Source: an uncultured Clostridia bacterium
Lineage (GTDB): Bacteria; Bacillota_A; Clostridia; TANB77; CAG-508
Assembly (NCBI GenBank): GCA_934130705.1
Contig: CAKOYL010000017.1
Location: forward strand, 1-15,716
Length of the DNA stretch: 15,716 nt
Reading direction: 5' to 3'
The notes under the pieces were generated by a model, which saw nothing but the letters and a program-made list of their open reading frames with translations, searched no databases and had not been told where the DNA came from. Positions 1 to 5,751 of this stretch are shown piece after piece; the stretch's first letter is position 1, and every line of letters starts with the position of its first letter. Made by a program: the position numbers and the translations under genes.

Positions 1-822
1 ATCATAGAAGTGTAGTGGTTGGCCTAATTCTAACATTACATAGTTACTGATGTCTACAACATTGTTTATTGGTCTTATTCCACAAGCTATTAATCTATTT
101 TTTATAAATTCTGGACTTTCTTTTATTGTTACATTTTTTGCTTTTTTAGCTAAAAATAGTTTACAATTTTCTGTTTTTACTTGTACTGAAAATTCTCTGT
201 TTACATCTTCTCCATTTTCTTTATAACCATATTCAACTGGTTTTACTTTTTTGTCATATATTGCTCCTAATTCATAAGCCATTCCTAAAATGCTTAATAA
301 ATCTCCTCTGTTTGCTGTTAATTCAAAATCTATAACTCCATCATCTAATCCCATATATTGTATTGGGTCTCCTCCTACTGGAGCATCTGCTGGTAATTCG
401 TGTATTCCATTTTTGTCCTCTTCTGATAAGAATTTTTTGTCAATTCCTATTTCATATAAAGCACATAACATACCATTTGATTCTTGACCTCTTATCATTC
501 CTTTTTTGATTTTGAAGTCTCCTGGAAGTTCTGCTCCAACTTGTGCTACAATAACTTTTATTCCTTTTCTAGCATTTGGTGCACCACATACTATATTTAA
601 TATTTCGCTCCCAATATCTACTTTGCATAGGTGTAAATGGTCTGAATCTGGGTGCATTTCACATTCTTTTATTTCTCCTATTACTAATTTTGTTGCATTT
701 ATTAGTTTTTCTGCTGAGTCGTATTCGTTTCCAGCTTTTGTCATAGCTTCTGCTATTTCTTTTACTGTTAATTCATTATCTAAATCTATATAATCTTTTA
801 CAAAATTTAAACTTAAATTCAT
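1..822 (-). CDS. pheT: Phenylalanine--tRNA ligase beta subunit (partial, N-terminal 274 residues)
   Basis: The frame is open from an ATG at 822 to the left edge of the window, so only the N-terminal third of the protein is seen. PheT is the large subunit of the alpha2-beta2 synthetase that charges tRNA-Phe in the cytoplasm. It starts MNLSLNFVKDYIDL, as usual for the family. Residues about 39-150 are the tRNA-binding OB-fold, with the typical stretches HPDSDHLHLCKV, VCGAPNA and GMIRGQESNGMLC. The visible part ends in the B3/B4 editing region with the family motif NNVVDISNYVMLE followed by GQPLHFYD. The start is preceded by AAGGATGAGG as ribosome binding site. It lies 83 bases after pheS and shares its T-box-controlled transcript. 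Identification is very secure; the C-terminal domains cannot be checked here. Confidence 0.96.
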   Translation of the reverse strand, partial: MNLSLNFVKDYIDLDNELTVKEIAEAMTKAGNEYDSAEKLINATKLVIGEIKECEMHPDSDHLHLCKVDIGSEILNIVCGAPNARKGIKVIVAQVGAELPGDFKIKKGMIRGQESNGMLCALYEIGIDKKFLSEEDKNGIHELPADAPVGGDPIQYMGLDDGVIDFELTANRGDLLSILGMAYELGAIYDKKVKPVEYGYKENGEDVNREFSVQVKTENCKLFLAKKAKNVTIKESPEFIKNRLIACGIRPINNVVDISNYVMLELGQPLHFYD

Positions 823-863
823 TATTCCTCATCCTTTCTCTCACTTCGTTCGTTCATCGTCAT
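822..863 (-). other. Possible 13-codon mini-ORF coupled to pheT
   Basis: In the pheS-pheT spacer an ATG opens a short frame, MTMNERSERKDEE, whose TAA stop overlaps the pheT ATG by one base (TAATG). Its last residues, RKDEE-stop, equal the last residues of PheS (RKDEE-stop), with differences at codon third positions. No Shine-Dalgarno sequence is seen ahead of its ATG, so it may not be translated. The same bases also hold the pheT ribosome binding site. It could be a chance frame in a small repeated intergenic element. Confidence 0.2.
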
Positions 864-900
864 TCAAAAATTTTTTCAAAATTTTTGTCTGCCAAATCTT
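834..900 (-). repeat. Diverged intergenic repeat, copy upstream of pheT
   Basis: Read on the minus strand, this spacer begins AAGATTT, passes through an AT-rich stretch with a possible 9-bp hairpin (865-873 with 879-887), then GATGAACGAA, AGTGA and AAAGGA just before pheT. The same blocks in the same order precede pheS (1965-2029). Identity is strong only in the last 25 or so bases; the AT-rich half may match by composition alone. Confidence 0.35.
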
Positions 901-905
901 TATTA

Positions 906-1955
906 TTACTCTTCATCTTTTCTATCAAATTGGCTTAAAAATCTTACATCATTTGTGTATAGATATCTCATGTCTGTTATTCCATATCTAAACATTGCAA
1001 GTCTATCTATACCTGTTCCAAATGCAAATCCTCCAAATTTTTCTGGATCATATCCATTCATTTTTAAAACATTTGGATGAACTATTCCTGCTCCTAATAC
1101 TTCAATCCATCCTGTTTGTTTACATAGATTACATCCTTTTCCTCCGCATTTGAAGCATGTTACATCTACCTCATATGATGGTTCTGTAAATGGGAAGTAA
1201 CTTGGTCTAAACCTTAAGTCTAAGTTTGCTCCTATTATTTTTCTAACAAATACTTCTAGTGTTCCTTTTAAGTCTGCTAATGATACATTTCTTTCTTTTT
1301 TATCTATTACTAATCCCTCTATTTGGTTAAATTGATGTGAGTGTGTTGCATCGTCTTCTCTTCTATATGTTTTTCCTGCTGTAATCATTCTTATTGGTGT
1401 TTTCTCTGTATTTGCCATCATTGTTCTTGCTTGAACAGCTGATGTTTGTGTTCTTAATAAATATTCATCTGTTATATAGAAACTGTCTTGCATATCTCTT
1501 GCTGGATGTCCTTTTGGAAGGTTTAATCTTTCAAAACAATATTCATCATTTTCAAGTTCTGGTCCTGTTACTACATCATAACCCATTGATACAAATAAAT
1601 CTTCTATGTCTTCTATTATTCTACTTACTGGGTGTATGCTTCCTCTTTTCATTTTTGTACTTGGTAATGTGATGTCTATTTTTTCTGCTTCTAGTTTTTT
1701 GTTTAATTCTTCAATTTTGAATTTTTCTTCTTTTTCTTCTATTAATTTTTCTAGGCTTTCTTTTGCTTCATTTACTAGTTCACCTATTACTGGTCTTTCT
1801 TCTGGGCTTAGTCCTCCCATTCCTCTTAATACTGCTGTTAATTCACCTTTTTTTCCTAGGTATTTTACTCTTGCATTTTCTAATGTTTGCAATTCTTCTG
1901 CTTTTGCTATTTCTTCAATAGCTGTTTGTTTGATACTTTCAATTTGCTCTTTCAT
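906..1955 (-). CDS. pheS: Phenylalanine--tRNA ligase alpha subunit
   Basis: This is the catalytic subunit of phenylalanyl-tRNA synthetase, which forms phenylalanyl-adenylate and passes Phe to tRNA-Phe. The 349-residue length is normal for a bacterial PheS. Residues 1-90 form the helical, charged N-terminal arm that binds tRNA. The class II core follows, with [20 protein letters not shown], the motif 2 region ending in [10 protein letters not shown], the cysteine-rich [17 protein letters not shown] stretch, and motif 3 [14 protein letters not shown]. The ATG at 1955 follows AAAGGAG at good spacing. It is the first gene after a T-box leader, so expression should rise when tRNA-Phe is uncharged. 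pheT follows 83 bases downstream on the same strand. The C terminus ends RKDEE, echoed by a mini-ORF in the spacer. Confidence 0.98.
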   Translation of the reverse strand: MKEQIESIKQTAIEEIAKAEELQTLENARVKYLGKKGELTAVLRGMGGLSPEERPVIGELVNEAKESLEKLIEEKEEKFKIEELNKKLEAEKIDITLPSTKMKRGSIHPVSRIIEDIEDLFVSMGYDVVTGPELENDEYCFERLNLPKGHPARDMQDSFYITDEYLLRTQTSAVQARTMMANTEKTPIRMITAGKTYRREDDATHSHQFNQIEGLVIDKKERNVSLADLKGTLEVFVRKIIGANLDLRFRPSYFPFTEPSYEVDVTCFKCGGKGCNLCKQTGWIEVLGAGIVHPNVLKMNGYDPEKFGGFAFGTGIDRLAMFRYGITDMRYLYTNDVRFLSQFDRKDEE

Positions 1956-1964
1956 TGTTCTTCT

Positions 1965-2029
1965 CCTTTCACTATGTTTCGTTCATCATAAATTTAAAAT
2001 TTCTCTGAATTTATAAATTTATAAATCTT
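1965..2029 (-). repeat. Diverged intergenic repeat, copy upstream of pheS
   Basis: The stretch between the T-box terminator and the pheS ribosome binding site reads AAGATTT, AT-rich sequence, then GATGAACGAA, AGTGA and AAAGGAG. These blocks match the pheS-pheT spacer (834-900). It contains a five-codon frame (MMNET) that stops before the pheS Shine-Dalgarno sequence. Confidence 0.35.
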
Positions 2030-2037
2030 GGATACTA

Positions 2038-2076
2038 AAAAATCCATTTCTCCCTGTTATAGGACGAAATGGATTT
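2038..2076 (-). terminator. T-box attenuator terminator
   Basis: AAATCCATTTC (2076-2066) pairs with GAAATGGATTT (2050-2040), leaving a loop of about 15 bases, and a run of five T follows on the transcript strand. The stem follows the T-box motif directly, as expected for the terminator conformation that competes with the tRNA-stabilised antiterminator. Confidence 0.9.
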
Positions 2077-2246
2077 CCGTGGTACCACCTAAATTTATTA
2101 GTTTTTTAACTAACCTTGTTATAGTTTTAACGGTGCAACCGCTTCTTTCTACTTTGTTTTTATTTTTTACAGTTCAAAAGAAGTCCTAAAAAGTGAATTT
2201 TCTATATATTTTGTAAATATCTTTCAGCCTAGGATATTTTCTCTGT
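2038..2246 (-). promoter_or_regulatory. T-box leader of pheST, tRNA-Phe responsive
   Basis: The minus strand ahead of pheS has the parts of a T-box riboswitch. Stem I runs from about 2246 (ACAGAGAAA, kink-turn side) to about 2169. Its specifier loop holds TTC at 2182-2180, followed by TTTTGAACTG, which resembles the sequence after the specifier in known T-boxes such as glyQS. TTC is a Phe codon and fits the pheS target. A small hairpin (CGGT-TGC-ACCG, near 2129-2139) fits stem III. The conserved T-box motif TTAGGTGGTACCACGG lies at 2092-2077; its TGGT would pair with the ACCA end of uncharged tRNA-Phe. A terminator stem follows at once. Uncharged tRNA should favour the antiterminator and read-through into pheST. 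Helix limits were set by eye. Confidence 0.93.
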
Positions 2247-2305
2247 TTTTGTTTAATATATATACTTTGCTTTTTAATTGGATTTTGAAGTTTTTATATA
2301 TTATT

Positions 2306-2334
2306 ATATTAGCACATTTAGGTTTATTTTACAA
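2306..2334 (-). promoter_or_regulatory. Sigma-A promoter of the pheST T-box transcript
   Basis: A -35 of TTGTAA is 17 bases from a -10 of TAATAT, with a TG one base before the -10 (extended -10). The predicted start near 2299 leaves about 50 bases before T-box stem I. Confidence 0.6.
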
Positions 2335-2411
2335 GTTTTTTTCAAATTTTTATTCTAAAAAGTATATGTTTTTGAAACATTTTAATTTGTTATTTTTTTA
2401 TCTGATTTTAA

Positions 2412-2440
2412 TTGACAAAATTCTTCTAAAGATATATGAT
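2412..2440 (+). promoter_or_regulatory. Sigma-A promoter of the bactofilin-like gene
   Basis: TTGACA (2412-2417), a 17-base spacer and TATGAT (2435-2440) give a near-consensus promoter. The predicted start is near 2447, about 28 bases before the ATG, so the leader is short and shows no control element. Confidence 0.75.
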
Positions 2441-2474
2441 TTTAGCATATTAATAAATTAAAAGGAGGACGATT

Positions 2475-3665
2475 ATGTTTAAAAACAAATCAAAAATTAT
2501 TACTTTTTTACTTATCTTAGTTTTATTTATTTCATCTACATCTTTTGTTTTTGCAGATGACAACGATATTGATTTGATAAGTGCAGACAATGTAACACAA
2601 GCTGTTGAAAATGAAGTTACTGATCAACAAAATCAAGAAGAGAATTACAAGAAAAGCGATGTTTATCTTGTTGGAGATGATATTACTATTGATTACATAG
2701 TAGATGGAAATCTTTTTGTAATGGCCAACAAAGTTACAATTAATTCTCAAATTGGCGGAGACGCTTTTATTTTAGCAAAAGAAGTGGTTGTTGACAGTGA
2801 AGGTTATATTTTCAATAATCTTTTTGCTTGTGCACAATCTATCGATATTAAAGGTGTAGTATATGATGCTTATACTTGTGCTGAAAACTTATCTATTTCT
2901 GGTGGATATGTTTATAGAGATTTAAAATCAGTATCAAAAAATATTAATATTAATGGAGTTGTTGGAAGAAATGCTTTTGTAAGTTGTGAAAATATAGTAT
3001 TTAATTCTGATGAAAACTCTAACAAAAAGGGTATGATATATGGAAATCTAGAATATTCATCAAAATCAGAATCTACTATTCCTGAAGGATGTGTTTCTGG
3101 CGATGTAAAATTCACACAAATAAAAATTAATTCTAACGAATTATCTACATCAAAAATTATAGCAAATTATCTATTTGATTTAGGAGCTTTTCTATCTTTT
3201 GTTCTTATAATTTGGCTTCTTTGCTTATGGATTACTCCAAAATTCTTAGATTCAACTAATACATATGTTGGAAAAAATACTTTAAAAGTTGTAGGTTATG
3301 GATTACTTACATTAATTGCTATTCCAGTTATTAGTTTAATCCTTATACTTCTAAACTTAACTAGTGGAATTGCCTTGTTATTAATAGCATTATATATTTT
3401 AGCATTAGTAATTTCTAAATCATTATTTACAATTACTGCTAATAAATATCTTTGCAGCAAATTAAAAATTGATAAAAACACTGGCATATTTGGAATGTTA
3501 ATTGTTTATGGAATTATAGTTTGGGTATTAACTCAACTTCCTTATGTTGGTGGAGTTATATCATTTATTACAGTTCTATTAGGATTAGGAATCTTAGTTT
3601 TATCTATTCTTCCTAAAAAAGATGGAAAAAATAGTAATAAAGAAACTGTAAAAGAATCTAAATAA
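2475..3665 (+). CDS. Bactofilin-like (polymer-forming) exported membrane protein
   Basis: The 396-residue product starts with a signal peptide (about 1-27, KNKSK then a hydrophobic run ending VFADD). An acidic linker reaches about residue 60. Residues 62-217 are a chain of 16-18-residue repeats, for example GNLFVMANKVTIN, GDAFILAKEVVVD and NNLFACAQSIDIK, like the beta-solenoid rungs of bactofilin / polymer-forming proteins. Four or more hydrophobic segments follow (about 234-255, 270-322, 337-380), and the tail is Lys/Asn-rich. A solenoid outside the membrane anchored by a multi-pass C-terminal half is inferred. Cytoplasmic bactofilins have neither signal peptide nor membrane part, so a filament role is not assured. 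Cysteines at 119 and 135 lie one rung apart. AAAGGAGG precedes the ATG. It is a single gene, divergent from pheST and convergent with rpe. Substrate and partners are unknown. Confidence 0.75.
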   Translation: MFKNKSKIITFLLILVLFISSTSFVFADDNDIDLISADNVTQAVENEVTDQQNQEENYKKSDVYLVGDDITIDYIVDGNLFVMANKVTINSQIGGDAFILAKEVVVDSEGYIFNNLFACAQSIDIKGVVYDAYTCAENLSISGGYVYRDLKSVSKNININGVVGRNAFVSCENIVFNSDENSNKKGMIYGNLEYSSKSESTIPEGCVSGDVKFTQIKINSNELSTSKIIANYLFDLGAFLSFVLIIWLLCLWITPKFLDSTNTYVGKNTLKVVGYGLLTLIAIPVISLILILLNLTSGIALLLIALYILALVISKSLFTITANKYLCSKLKIDKNTGIFGMLIVYGIIVWVLTQLPYVGGVISFITVLLGLGILVLSILPKKDGKNSNKETVKESK

Positions 3666-3669
3666 AATT

Positions 3670-3702
3670 AAAAAATTCAGACTTTATTGGTCTGAATTTT
3701 TT
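3670..3702. terminator. Bidirectional terminator between the bactofilin-like gene and rpe
   Basis: AAAAAATTCAGAC (3670-3682) pairs with GTCTGAATTTTTT (3690-3702). The A-run and T-run give a U-tract in either direction, so it can stop both convergent transcripts. The last codons and stop of rpe lie inside the hairpin. Confidence 0.88.
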
Positions 3703-4352
3703 AGTTCATCTATAATTACTTTATAATCTTTAGCTATTAAAATGGCAGTTCCTGATACTAAAATATTAGCACCAGCTTTTGCAACACTTTCTGCAGTTTT
3801 AAGGTTTATCCCTCCATCTGCTTCTATATCAATTTCTATGTCATTTTTATCTACATATGATTTTAGTGTTTTTATTTTATCTACCATATCACCTAATAAT
3901 GTTTGTCCACCTTTTCCTGGTTCAACTGTCATAATCAAGCAAGTGTGTATATATGGTAAAAATTCATATATTTCCTCTACATTAGTTTCAGGTTTTATAC
4001 TTAATCCCACTTTACAATTATTTTGTTTTATTTTATTTATATATTTCCAAACTTCCTCTTTATTTTTACAAGCTTCATAATGAAATGTTATACTATTTGG
4101 TTCCAATGCCAAATAGTCTTCTGTTGCTTCTTCTACATTTTCAACCATTAAATGTATGTCTAATGGTAAATTTGAAATTCTTTTAATATATGACGCATAT
4201 TTAAACATTTTATCATATGTGTTTTTTTCTACAAATTTACCATCCATAACATCTATATGGAAATAATCTGTTTTTGCTTTTTCTAATGCAAAAAATGTTT
4301 TTGATTCTTCTCCCTTTTTTACATTAAGTATTGATGTTGAAACCTCTACCAT
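3684..4352 (-). CDS. rpe: Ribulose-phosphate 3-epimerase
   Basis: This enzyme interconverts ribulose 5-phosphate and xylulose 5-phosphate in the pentose phosphate pathway. The 222-residue length fits this TIM-barrel family. The expected active-site positions are present: Ser7 in STSIL, His32 and Asp34 in FHIDVMDG, His67 in DIHLMVEN, and Asp179 in EADGGIN. The phosphate-loop motif reads TVEPGKGGQ instead of the common SVNPGFGGQ. The start has AAGGAGG at good spacing, 14 bases after the rsgA stop, so the two genes are co-transcribed. The stop codon lies inside the bidirectional terminator. A related hexulose-phosphate epimerase such as AlsE is possible, but the rsgA-rpe pairing, known from Bacillus, favours Rpe. 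Confidence 0.93.
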   Translation of the reverse strand: MVEVSTSILNVKKGEESKTFFALEKAKTDYFHIDVMDGKFVEKNTYDKMFKYASYIKRISNLPLDIHLMVENVEEATEDYLALEPNSITFHYEACKNKEEVWKYINKIKQNNCKVGLSIKPETNVEEIYEFLPYIHTCLIMTVEPGKGGQTLLGDMVDKIKTLKSYVDKNDIEIDIEADGGINLKTAESVAKAGANILVSGTAILIAKDYKVIIDELKNSDQ

Positions 4353-4366
4353 TTCTTTTCCTCCTT

Positions 4367-5251
4367 TTAATTATACTTATATTTATCTTTTTCTTTCAAT
4401 TCTTTATATATTTTACAAAATCTATCATATCTTGTTTCATCTATTTTTCCTTCATTTATAGCATTTTTTATTCCACAGTTTTGTTCCTTTATATGTGTGC
4501 ATCCTACAAACTCACATTTTTCTATTTCTGGTTTAAATTCTTTAAAATATTGGTCTAATTCATTATATTGAATTTCTGATATGTCAAATGTTGAAAATCC
4601 TGGTGTATCTGCTATGTATGTATTTTCATCTATTTCATATAATTTTATTGATGTTGTTGTGTTTTTACCTCTTTTATTTCTTTGACTTATTTCTCCTTCT
4701 TGTGTTTGTTCTGTTTTAAATATCGCATTTATTAATGTAGACTTTCCTACTCCTGAGTTTCCTGAAAATGCGTTTACATTGTCTTTTAATATTTTTTCAA
4801 GTTTATTTATTCCCTTTAAATTTTTTGCTTCTGTTTCGATTACTGTGTATCCTATTTTTGTATATAGTTCTTTTATAGGTTTAAATTCTTGTTTTTTATC
4901 TAAATCTGCTTTATTTAAAACTATAATTGGCTTTATTCCAAGATATTCTGCAAATGCTAATTGTTTATCTAATAATAACAAATCCGGTTTTGGATTTTTA
5001 CATGATATTACTAATATTATTTGCGTTATGTTACTCATTTTAGGTCTTTTTATATAATTTATTCTTGGTAATATTTCTTCTATTACCGCTTTGTTTTCTT
5101 CTTTATTTAATATATTTATTTCTACTTTATCTCCAACAACTGGTGATATTTCATCTTTTTTTAGTTTTCCTCTTGGTGTTGCATCATATAATAGGTTTCC
5201 TACTTTTATTTTATATAGGTTTGATATATTCTCTACTATTAATCCTTTCAT
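4367..5251 (-). CDS. rsgA: Ribosome small subunit-dependent GTPase RsgA
   Basis: RsgA (YjeQ, CpgA in Bacillus) is a GTPase that acts late in 30S ribosome maturation. The 294 residues show an N-terminal OB-fold (about 1-65) and a circularly permuted GTPase domain: G4 NKAD at 113-116 comes before G1 GNSGVGKST at 164-172, then GKNTTT (about 196-200, G2), and G3 DTPG at 215-218. The C-terminal zinc motif has Cys246, Cys251, His253 and Cys259 (CEFVGCTH then NCG). The start has GGAGG five bases ahead. It has its own promoter just upstream and is followed by rpe. In Bacillus subtilis this protein is a PrkC phosphorylation target and its gene lies directly after prkC; here a small gene with its own signals separates them. 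Confidence 0.97.
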   Translation of the reverse strand: MKGLIVENISNLYKIKVGNLLYDATPRGKLKKDEISPVVGDKVEINILNKEENKAVIEEILPRINYIKRPKMSNITQIILVISCKNPKPDLLLLDKQLAFAEYLGIKPIIVLNKADLDKKQEFKPIKELYTKIGYTVIETEAKNLKGINKLEKILKDNVNAFSGNSGVGKSTLINAIFKTEQTQEGEISQRNKRGKNTTTSIKLYEIDENTYIADTPGFSTFDISEIQYNELDQYFKEFKPEIEKCEFVGCTHIKEQNCGIKNAINEGKIDETRYDRFCKIYKELKEKDKYKYN

Positions 5252-5272
5252 TTTTCCTCCATTTATATTGTT

Positions 5273-5301
5273 ATTTTATCATATATATTTAATATTTACA
5301 A
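5273..5301 (-). promoter_or_regulatory. Promoter of rsgA-rpe
   Basis: TTGTAA, a 17-base spacer and TAAAAT, with TGA before the -10 (extended -10), lie between the upstream terminator and the rsgA start. The predicted start is about 15-20 bases before the rsgA Shine-Dalgarno sequence. Confidence 0.55.
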
Positions 5302-5309
5302 ATACTTTT

Positions 5310-5353
5310 AAAAAAGAAATAAGGAATTTGTATTTTTTACAAATTCCCATTTC
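5310..5353 (-). terminator. Terminator of the 89-residue orphan gene
   Basis: GGAATTTGTA and TACAAATTCC (5323-5332 with 5338-5347) form a 10-bp stem, extended by GAAAT/ATTTC after a small mismatch. On the minus strand six T follow. The plus-strand side lacks a T-run, so it acts for minus transcription. Confidence 0.87.
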
Positions 5354-5385
5354 TTATTACTTAATCATTCCATAATTTTCTTTTT

Positions 5386-5655
5386 TTATTCAACGGCTAT
5401 CAGCCATTTTTTTCCATCTTTACTTGTCACTTTAGCTCTTTTCAATTTTTCTGGTAAAGCTTTGACTATGGTTTTTGCCACACTATCAGCATTATGGTCT
5501 GATTGTTTAATACTTTTATATGCAGCTTTGCATATTTCTTTTATCTCCATTTGTGTTAATGAAACACTGGATTGAATCTCAAACTCTTTCAACCTTATTC
5601 TTTTGAAATACGTTCTCCGTTCTTCTAATGTAAAAAAGATATCATCTTTTTCCAT
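5386..5655 (-). CDS. Hypothetical 89-residue protein
   Basis: I do not recognise this protein. It is small, charged and soluble-looking, with no signal peptide or membrane segment. It begins MEKDDIFFTLEERRTYFKRI, has a mid part that looks helical (about 33-70, with a single Cys42) and ends GKKWLIAVE after a Lys-rich stretch. The ATG at 5655 is chosen because GGAGG (5668-5664) lies eight bases ahead; a TTG five codons earlier overlaps that site and is less likely. It stands alone, with a perfect consensus promoter and a strong terminator, between prkC and rsgA, genes usually in one operon. Base composition resembles its neighbours. The promoter and ribosome binding site argue for a real, well-expressed gene. 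Its function is unknown. Confidence 0.8.
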   Translation of the reverse strand: MEKDDIFFTLEERRTYFKRIRLKEFEIQSSVSLTQMEIKEICKAAYKSIKQSDHNADSVAKTIVKALPEKLKRAKVTSKDGKKWLIAVE

Positions 5656-5663
5656 ATCTAATA

Positions 5664-5668
5664 CCTCC
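5664..5668 (-). promoter_or_regulatory. Ribosome binding site fixing the start of the 89-residue gene
   Basis: GGAGG lies eight bases before the ATG at 5655. It overlaps the in-frame TTG at 5670, so that TTG is unlikely to be the start. Confidence 0.75.
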
Positions 5669-5686
5669 AATTTTTTTGATAAAATA

Positions 5687-5715
5687 ATTATACTCCTTTA
5701 TGTAGATTTTGTCAA
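5687..5715 (-). promoter_or_regulatory. Perfect consensus sigma-A promoter of the 89-residue gene
   Basis: TTGACA (5715-5710) and TATAAT (5692-5687) are separated by exactly 17 bases. Both hexamers match consensus. The predicted start near 5680 leaves a leader of about 25 bases with GGAGG. It is the best-matching promoter in the window. Confidence 0.88.
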
Positions 5716-5724
5716 CCAAAATGG

Positions 5725-5749
5725 AAAAGAATGGAAATTTTCCATTCTT
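5725..5749 (-). terminator. Probable terminator of prpC-prkC
   Basis: Directly after the prkC stop, AAGAATGGAA and TTCCATTCTT form a 10-bp hairpin with a three-base loop, followed by a short T-run on the minus strand. The T-run is weak, so some read-through into the next unit is possible. Confidence 0.6.
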
Positions 5750-5751
5750 CT

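Noticed and set aside
865..887. AT-rich hairpin in the pheS-pheT spacer as a terminator
   Set aside because: The 9-bp stem is made almost wholly of A-T pairs and no T-run follows on the minus strand; pheT must be co-expressed with pheS.
1394..2016. Plus-strand open frames opposite pheS
   Set aside because: They are antisense to a secure gene, are rich in Leu/Phe/Ser as expected from the reverse of purine-rich codons, and have no ribosome binding site.
2249..2461. 70-residue plus-strand frame in the pheS / bactofilin-like gap
   Set aside because: It is Phe/Leu/Ile/Lys-rich, as expected from AT-rich noncoding DNA, has no Shine-Dalgarno sequence, and overlaps the T-box and both promoters.
3684..4352. 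rpe as an allulose-6-phosphate epimerase
   Set aside because: The phosphate loop TVEPGKGGQ is slightly unusual, but length, active-site residues and pairing with rsgA fit Rpe better.
5656..5670. TTG start five codons upstream for the 89-residue gene
   Set aside because: The TTG overlaps the GGAGG site that is well placed for the ATG at 5655.
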